The position numbers and the translations under genes are program-made. Positions 51,601 to 64,000 of a stretch of 64,000 bases of DNA are shown in pieces. Location: positions 1,785,364 to 1,849,363 of the forward strand of contig OY754978.1 in the NCBI GenBank assembly GCA_963576475.1. The letters run 5' to 3'. The stretch is from Molanna angustata (lineage: Eukaryota > Arthropoda > Insecta > Trichoptera > Molannidae). The notes under the pieces were generated by a model. That model searched no databases. It had not been told where the DNA came from and was given only the letters and a program-made list of their open reading frames with translations. The first letter of the stretch is position 1; each line of letters begins with the position of its first letter.

Positions 51601-52386
51601 TTACTTTTGACTCTCCATAAAGATTCTACAATATTCTCAGCAGAATGTATAGCTATAATAGAGGCTTTGAACTATGCAAATAAAAAACGATTCTTAAAGA
51701 CATTAATATTGACCGATTCCTTAAGTACACTCGAAAAACTCTCTAAATCCCCTATTTTGTATAGTGATGACCACTACTGTATAGATATATGGAAAAAAAT
51801 TAAAGAAATATGCAACCAAAACAGAAAACTTTGTCTGGCATGGATACCAAGTCACTGTGGTATACCAGGAAATGAGAAAGCGGATGAATTGGCTAAGAGA
51901 GCAACATATGGAAACACACGGACACATCCCAATATTACACAAAACGATCTCCTACCAATCGCAAAAAACCGTCTGATGAATAAATGGCAGTTATATTGGG
52001 ACACAAGCTCACTGAAAAAGGGTAGACTTTACAAAACGACCCAACAAACAATTGTCAATAAGCCATGGTTCCATGATAAAGCTTTTGACAAACATTCCAT
52101 CAGCGTTATGTGTCGTATCCGCATGGGACACTGTTGTACCAGAGAGCATTTAAAAAAAATAGGGATCATTGATAGCAGTCTCTGCGAATGTATGATTGGT
52201 GATGAGACACTGGATCATTTGTTTCTTGAATGCCCCATAAACGATAGGTATCCGTCCTTTTTTACCGACCTCACAGAGATTGGGGTTCCAATGCCAACAA
52301 ATGTGAGGACATTGTTGAGCTACAATTCCAGGCAGGTAAACATTTTGCTCAAAAAATTCATCAAAATTAATGACATTAAAATTTAA
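48652..52386 (+). CDS. LINE ORF2: endonuclease, reverse transcriptase, RNase H
   Basis: 1,244 residues. The endonuclease (about 1-230) shows IAQWNCRS, LSETWL, GGAALLIK, IMGDFNAHHNMWGS and SDHLPI. The RT (about 440-720) shows SPGIDGIPYIIL, NYRPIALSSTLLKL, FGFRKKKSSVESV, VSLDITSAYDNV (motif A), RGLPQGSVLSPILFNIYI (motif B) and LIYADDFFIYV (YADD). RNase H (about 955-1090) has LYTDGSK, FSAECIAIIEAL, ILTDSLST and WIPSHCGIPGNEKADELA, keeping its acidic residues. A finger CECMIGDETLDHLFLEC closes the protein. It nicks chromosomal DNA and copies the element RNA there. All key residues seem present, so it may be active. Confidence 0.93.
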   Translation: MALNIAQWNCRSAIPNKDSILKLLSENQVQIAALSETWLRDEKTFKIPGYQCLKDNRHDGKGGAALLIKDTFFFNQINLKPINCPSQVVAAEIDGTTFVSIYISPNFQPTKNILRTIISRIKHPFIIMGDFNAHHNMWGSSSCTKLGRIIVDLLNELNLCIINDGSPTRIPVPNQRISAVDLTICSPDIAPYLNWKILSDPFNSDHLPIILHYSQPSFRYIYTSHIENSKSKRNNKFDKNVCNFGKANWSGYNHYTNNPNITFTPPSIENLQECYDEFIKTIEISEKFIPKKNPKFKKYPLPPPWWDSACEEHSSIRKQAYKDYKHNMTLENFLYLKNVQAKVKRFLKNKKRKGWKDFCTSLSIQVPISEVWNNIRKFRGSYKTPSSKSCPKLWSEDFLNKMAPPYAVNIDEISLQYSHTSSNWLDAPFQIDELKSVLQVVKNTSPGIDGIPYIILHNSSDKILEYLLKLINIMFDTGVIPESWKTQLIIPILKPLKDPNSGVNYRPIALSSTLLKLTEHIIKRRIDWFVENKNILPYNMFGFRKKKSSVESVANLTTDILLAFSRQEQVIGVSLDITSAYDNVLLSLLKSKLLRIGIPLKLAIFIMNILLDRKIILDIRGIDTQERKVDRGLPQGSVLSPILFNIYIHEIFHVLLPSAQLLIYADDFFIYVSGKKIQQMENIMNNTLKNISSWLSENGLNPSPPKCKAIMFTKKRSIPHIKIQLNDIILPVSSELRFLGITLDSRLSWNSQVTHIINKCQSGLNAMRAVTRTWWGGHPSVLRLMYISYVRSQIDYGAFLLSPISKKNLQRLDRIQFEGLRLILGAMKSTPVCALQVEAVDPPLELRKQYLSDKFVLKCNIIKFHPLIRKIAMLKIFTNQSPFWKHKISPPLVNSLTFLDQYSSDFIKSETLPVYSLPYQNLIEPPNIIHSLGITPDAFASKRLKHVIESKWNDWKILYTDGSKMDCKSNTGAAVFSDSDKVELLLTLHKDSTIFSAECIAIIEALNYANKKRFLKTLILTDSLSTLEKLSKSPILYSDDHYCIDIWKKIKEICNQNRKLCLAWIPSHCGIPGNEKADELAKRATYGNTRTHPNITQNDLLPIAKNRLMNKWQLYWDTSSLKKGRLYKTTQQTIVNKPWFHDKAFDKHSISVMCRIRMGHCCTREHLKKIGIIDSSLCECMIGDETLDHLFLECPINDRYPSFFTDLTEIGVPMPTNVRTLLSYNSRQVNILLKKFIKINDIKI

Positions 52387-52534
52387 CTCTGTTCATAAAA
52401 TTTAAATTGATCGAAGTAAAATAAATATACAAAAATAATTTAGGTTTCTCTATTTTGACAGTTTAATATTTTAACTTAGATGGCTGAGAACACTCTTAAC
52501 GGGTGAAGAGCCAACAAAAAAAAAAAAAAAAAAA

Positions 52535-52851
52535 TTATGGTAATATAGAGATACATATTATATTCATCCCTCAGTTGAGATCGGATCTAGTGTTCGAGGG
52601 AGGAGCATTATCATTATCTTCATTCATTTCTGGGTGAAGTCGAAGTAAACAGGCGTCAGATTTCGCAACAGAAAGCCAACGCTCATCAGTGAAGCACACG
52701 TTTGCACGCATACAAATCGACAAACGCCGGCCGTCCCTCGCAAAACCACACACTCTGTCCACCGTCACATCTGCCACGATTCTAAAAGCGCTAATTACAC
52801 ATTAAATCACAATAAAATCAATTCACCAATACACATTAGAAAAAAACTTAC
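52535..52851 (-). other. Short region with an unrecognised small ORF
   Basis: A 68-codon minus-strand frame (52777-52571, MADVTVDRVCGFARDGRRLS onward) begins with ATG right after an AG that could be a splice acceptor. I do not recognise it. It might be an exon fragment or a piece of a mobile element. Confidence 0.3.
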
Positions 52852-53079
52852 TGTGAGATATGTGAATGAAAGAGATAGCATGTACTTAGTGTGAAAGTAT
52901 AGGTATATTGTCAGGAAGAGCGAGCGACGCGTTCATTCTCCGCCCCGCTGTATTATTAGTATAACATCCGTTAATGTGTTATTGTAAATCTTATCGTAGT
53001 AAATAAATTGTATCAAGAAGAATTGTATCTTTCAATAAATGCGTCATTCAAATAGTTCCACCCCAAGTACAAGATACTC
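52852..53079 (+). mobile_element. Solo LTR related to the gypsy-type element
   Basis: 228 bp starting TGTGAGATATGTGAATGAAA, the same first 30 bp as the LTR at 41590. Its middle differs, but the TTCCACCCCAA near the end is shared. TTAC flanks it on both sides (52848-52851 and 53080-53083). No interior is present, so the element was probably lost by LTR-LTR recombination. It lies about 260 bp upstream of the GST-C start codon. Confidence 0.85.
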
Positions 53080-53083
53080 TTAC

Positions 53084-53341
53084 CACTTAGCATGTAATAA
53101 TAATTTTGTTATTCCATAAACAAACAAACAAATTGACACAATATTTCTTTAAAATAGTAATGAAGTTGGTGTGTGTGTGTGAGAGCATATTAAATATATT
53201 TCTATCTGTATACAAATAACACGTATCTCATAACAAACGTCAAATTTCTAACTGACTCTTCTATCCTTCTTCGACTCAATCAGCTTAATAATGTCATCTC
53301 GACTGGACGATATAATTTGACATGTTAAATTACGTTTCAGA
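53084..53341 (+). promoter_or_regulatory. Upstream region of GST-C
   Basis: A TG-rich tract lies near 53170-53185. TTACGTTTCAG ends at 53340, one base before the ATG, and looks like a 3' splice site of a 5' UTR intron. If so, the promoter is further upstream, around or beyond the solo LTR. Confidence 0.4.
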
Positions 53342-62284
<8,943 letters not shown>

Positions 62285-62639
62285 TTGTTTTTCTGTCACT
62301 TATTTTGCTATCAATATGGCGTTTAACTCGGACAAACCATTTGAAGATTTTGTTTTCTATGTATTAAGTAATAAAGAACTTACTATCGAAATAATTCTCA
62401 GCAGTATTTACACAGAAACAACATCCGTTTACGGGTAATCCCATTGTTTCCAATCAGAATATGGTTTCTGAACTATCACAGTCTTGAAAAGGGGACAACG
62501 TAGCAACAATATTCCTAGAATTTATTGAAATCGCTATACCACATTTTACAAGGATCTGTTTTATTTTACAAAGGACACCACACAGTACCTACATCCATAC
62601 AAATGTTAAAAATAAATTAGTAAAAATACAAATATGTGA
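62285..62639 (+). other. 3' region of GST-C
   Basis: Likely 3' UTR up to shortly after AATAAA (62370-62375). Nothing else was recognised. Confidence 0.55.
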
Positions 62640-62751
62640 AATATTAGTGTGGGTGCGCGTATGAGAGAAGAGTAACAATAAGCGTGTGTGTGTGAAAGAG
62701 ATAACTAGAAAGAGTGTGAGTGTGTGGGTGTGTATGTGTGTGTGTGAGGGT

Positions 62752-62796
<45 letters not shown>

Positions 62797-62820
62797 TGGG
62801 CGTGCATGTGTGTGTATACA
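62640..62820. repeat. TG/GA microsatellite
   Basis: Compound (TG)n and (GA)n tracts, longest at about 62748-62797. Confidence 0.93.
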
Positions 62821-62849
62821 TTGTGTTTTGAGTAGGGTTTTTCCATGTC

Positions 62850-63770
62850 TGTGGGGAAAAAAAGAGATGTGTCGAACAATCGACCCGTATCTTAACTACC
62901 AATTTTGAGTAAAATCTTAGAAAAAACAATAAACGAAATGATGTACTTCAATATAAAGCATTTAATAAAAAAAGAAACAAAACGGTTTTGTTCGAAACAA
63001 ATCTGCCACAACAAACTTAAGAATTATAATACTATAAGAAATCTCAGTTTGGACAGATGTACAGATTACTCAAAAGGATTTAACAAGGTTAATCATTCCA
63101 TATTGATCAATAAGCTTATAGTTGGAATCTTACCTGCTTAACTGTGTCAAATCGTTGTTTACAATGGACATTTATCTAATTTGATATGTATTTCATCCGG
63201 CGTTCCTCAGGGATCCCATTTGGGGCCTCTCCTGTTTCATTTATTCATTAATGATATTGGTAACTGTTTTAGGAATAGTGATTATGTTATCTATGCTGAC
63301 GATATGAAAAATTATAAGACCGTATCATCGATAAATGATTGTGAATTACTCCAAGAAGACCTAAATCGCCTCGCACTGTATTGTAAATTATCACTAAATA
63401 TTAATCACTCTATATCTTTTACAAGAAACAGAAATCCACTTGGTTTTAACTATGGAATCAATAATGAATTAATAAACCAGAATTCAGAGATTTAGGAGTA
63501 ATATTGGACAGCAGAATGTCTTTTGATAAGCACGTAGAGCATATATGCGCTAAGGCTTACCAAATGCTAGGTTTTATAATCAGAATCTGCAAACCGTTCA
63601 AGGAACCCAAAACTATCATTATGCTGTATTATTCACTAGTCAGAAGTCAACTGGAATATTCGTCGGTGGTTTAGAATCCTTTCTATAATATATATTGAGT
63701 GTATTGCAAGAATTCAAAGATTATTAATCATAGTATTTAAAATATATATTTGGCAACAATAATAATATTG
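62850..63770 (+). mobile_element. LINE reverse transcriptase fragment, decayed
   Basis: Blocks over several frames: NRPVS...LPILSKILEKTINE, DYSKGFNKVNHSILINKL (motif A region, one frame break), ICISSGVPQGSHLGPLLFHL (motif B), YVIYADDMKNY (YADD), then RDLGVILDSRMSFDKHVEHI and MLYYSLVRSQLEYSS. The RT is jockey/CR1-like and lacks its 5' part and 3' end. The YADD is intact, but the frame has stops and shifts (for example at 63140 and 63495). Confidence 0.83.
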
Positions 63771-63832
63771 TATTGAAACCATTAATTATAAGACGTAGGA
63801 ACAGTGACTTAATGTTCCTGCGTGATTTGTTA

Positions 63833-64000
63833 AATAGGTATGTATGTCAGGATAGGATAGTATGGAGGTCAGTATGTATGAAGCGATGTCGAAATTCAAT
63901 TTTTATAAAAATTGTTAAATTTTTTTTAGATGTAATACTACAATGCTGATATTTTTTATAGCAAATCAAATTATCTAGTTGGGGTGTTTCGGTTTATTTC
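63833..64000 (+). repeat. Dispersed repeat DR-A, copy at right edge
   Basis: It shares GTCAGGATAGGATAGTATGG, AATTCAATTTTTATAAAAAT and CTAGTTGGGGTGTTTC with the copies at 25018 and 31619. It runs out of the window. Confidence 0.8.

Larger units (their letters stand above)
46905..52534 (+). mobile_element. Nearly full-length I-like LINE with two intact ORFs
   Basis: Plus-strand element: 5' UTR, ORF1 (zinc-knuckle protein), ORF2 (endonuclease, reverse transcriptase, RNase H, Cys-His finger), a 150-bp 3' UTR and 19 A (52516-52534). RNase H downstream of RT plus an apurinic-type endonuclease upstream fits the I group. I saw no stop or frameshift in either ORF. The 5' border near 46905 is approximate, because I could not find a target duplication. 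It is the best candidate in the window for a mobile or recently mobile LINE. Confidence 0.9.

Noticed and set aside
62589..62929. His/Thr-rich and Cys/Val-rich ORFs
   Set aside because: Translations of the TG/GA microsatellite.

Overview
The window is nuclear DNA from an insect. Spliced delta/epsilon-class glutathione S-transferase (GST) genes with GT-AG introns sit in very AT-rich DNA packed with insect-type transposons. Repeated TAGGTACCTAC-like motifs and the repeat mix make a moth or butterfly (Lepidoptera) the likeliest source, but that is an inference.

Host genes. Three GST genes can be assembled by hand from exon pieces with matching splice sites and phases. GST-B (minus strand, exons at 17320-17180, 13513-13455 and 11285-11138) has its N-terminal half here; its C-terminal exons are not found and would lie left of base 1. 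GST-A (minus, five core exons from 29632 to 20374 plus two tentative 5' exons at 33973 and 32457) reaches its stop codon. GST-C (plus, four exons, 53342-62284) is complete at 223 codons. GST-A and GST-B share intron positions and phases. GST-C shares two of these, lacks one, and has a different last intron. This is a GST cluster whose introns have filled with mobile elements.

Layout. 1-5410: BEL/Pao LTR element (minus) with two nonsense codons and a LINE fragment in gag. 5430-11110: decayed Penelope-like element (PLE) split by a 3.9-kb non-autonomous LTR element with identical-looking 695-bp LTRs. 11138-17320: GST-B, with SINE, LINE and hAT insertions, the hAT inside a LINE. 17370-20373: repeats. 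20374-33973: GST-A, with a TA-flanked 1.1-kb inverted-repeat element, LINE pieces, copies of one of its own exons, two tandem arrays (38 and 42 bp) and a dispersed repeat family. 34596-35318: a 17-bp satellite of about 42 copies. 35500-39750: four LINE ends and a 31-bp array. 39979-41519: head-to-head inverted pair of PLE ends. 41590-45401: Ty3/gypsy-type element whose reverse transcriptase has been deleted. 45882-46362: SINE and PLE fold-back. 46905-52534: nearly full-length LINE with two long intact ORFs. 52852-53079: solo LTR. 53342-62284: GST-C, with a 5.76-kb last intron made of three (AT)n arrays alternating with a 153-bp-arm PLE palindrome and a 1,932-bp-arm PLE palindrome. 62640-64000: microsatellite, LINE piece and the dispersed repeat again.

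The most unusual material is the set of PLE-derived palindromes. Four fold-backs from at least three PLE types carry a short hairpin followed by CGAAA, which resembles the hammerhead-ribozyme core known from PLE terminal repeats. Two of them alternate with long (AT)n arrays in one GST intron. No CRISPR arrays, rRNA genes or true tRNA genes were seen. All coordinates come from reading by eye; element ends given without a target-site duplication are approximate.
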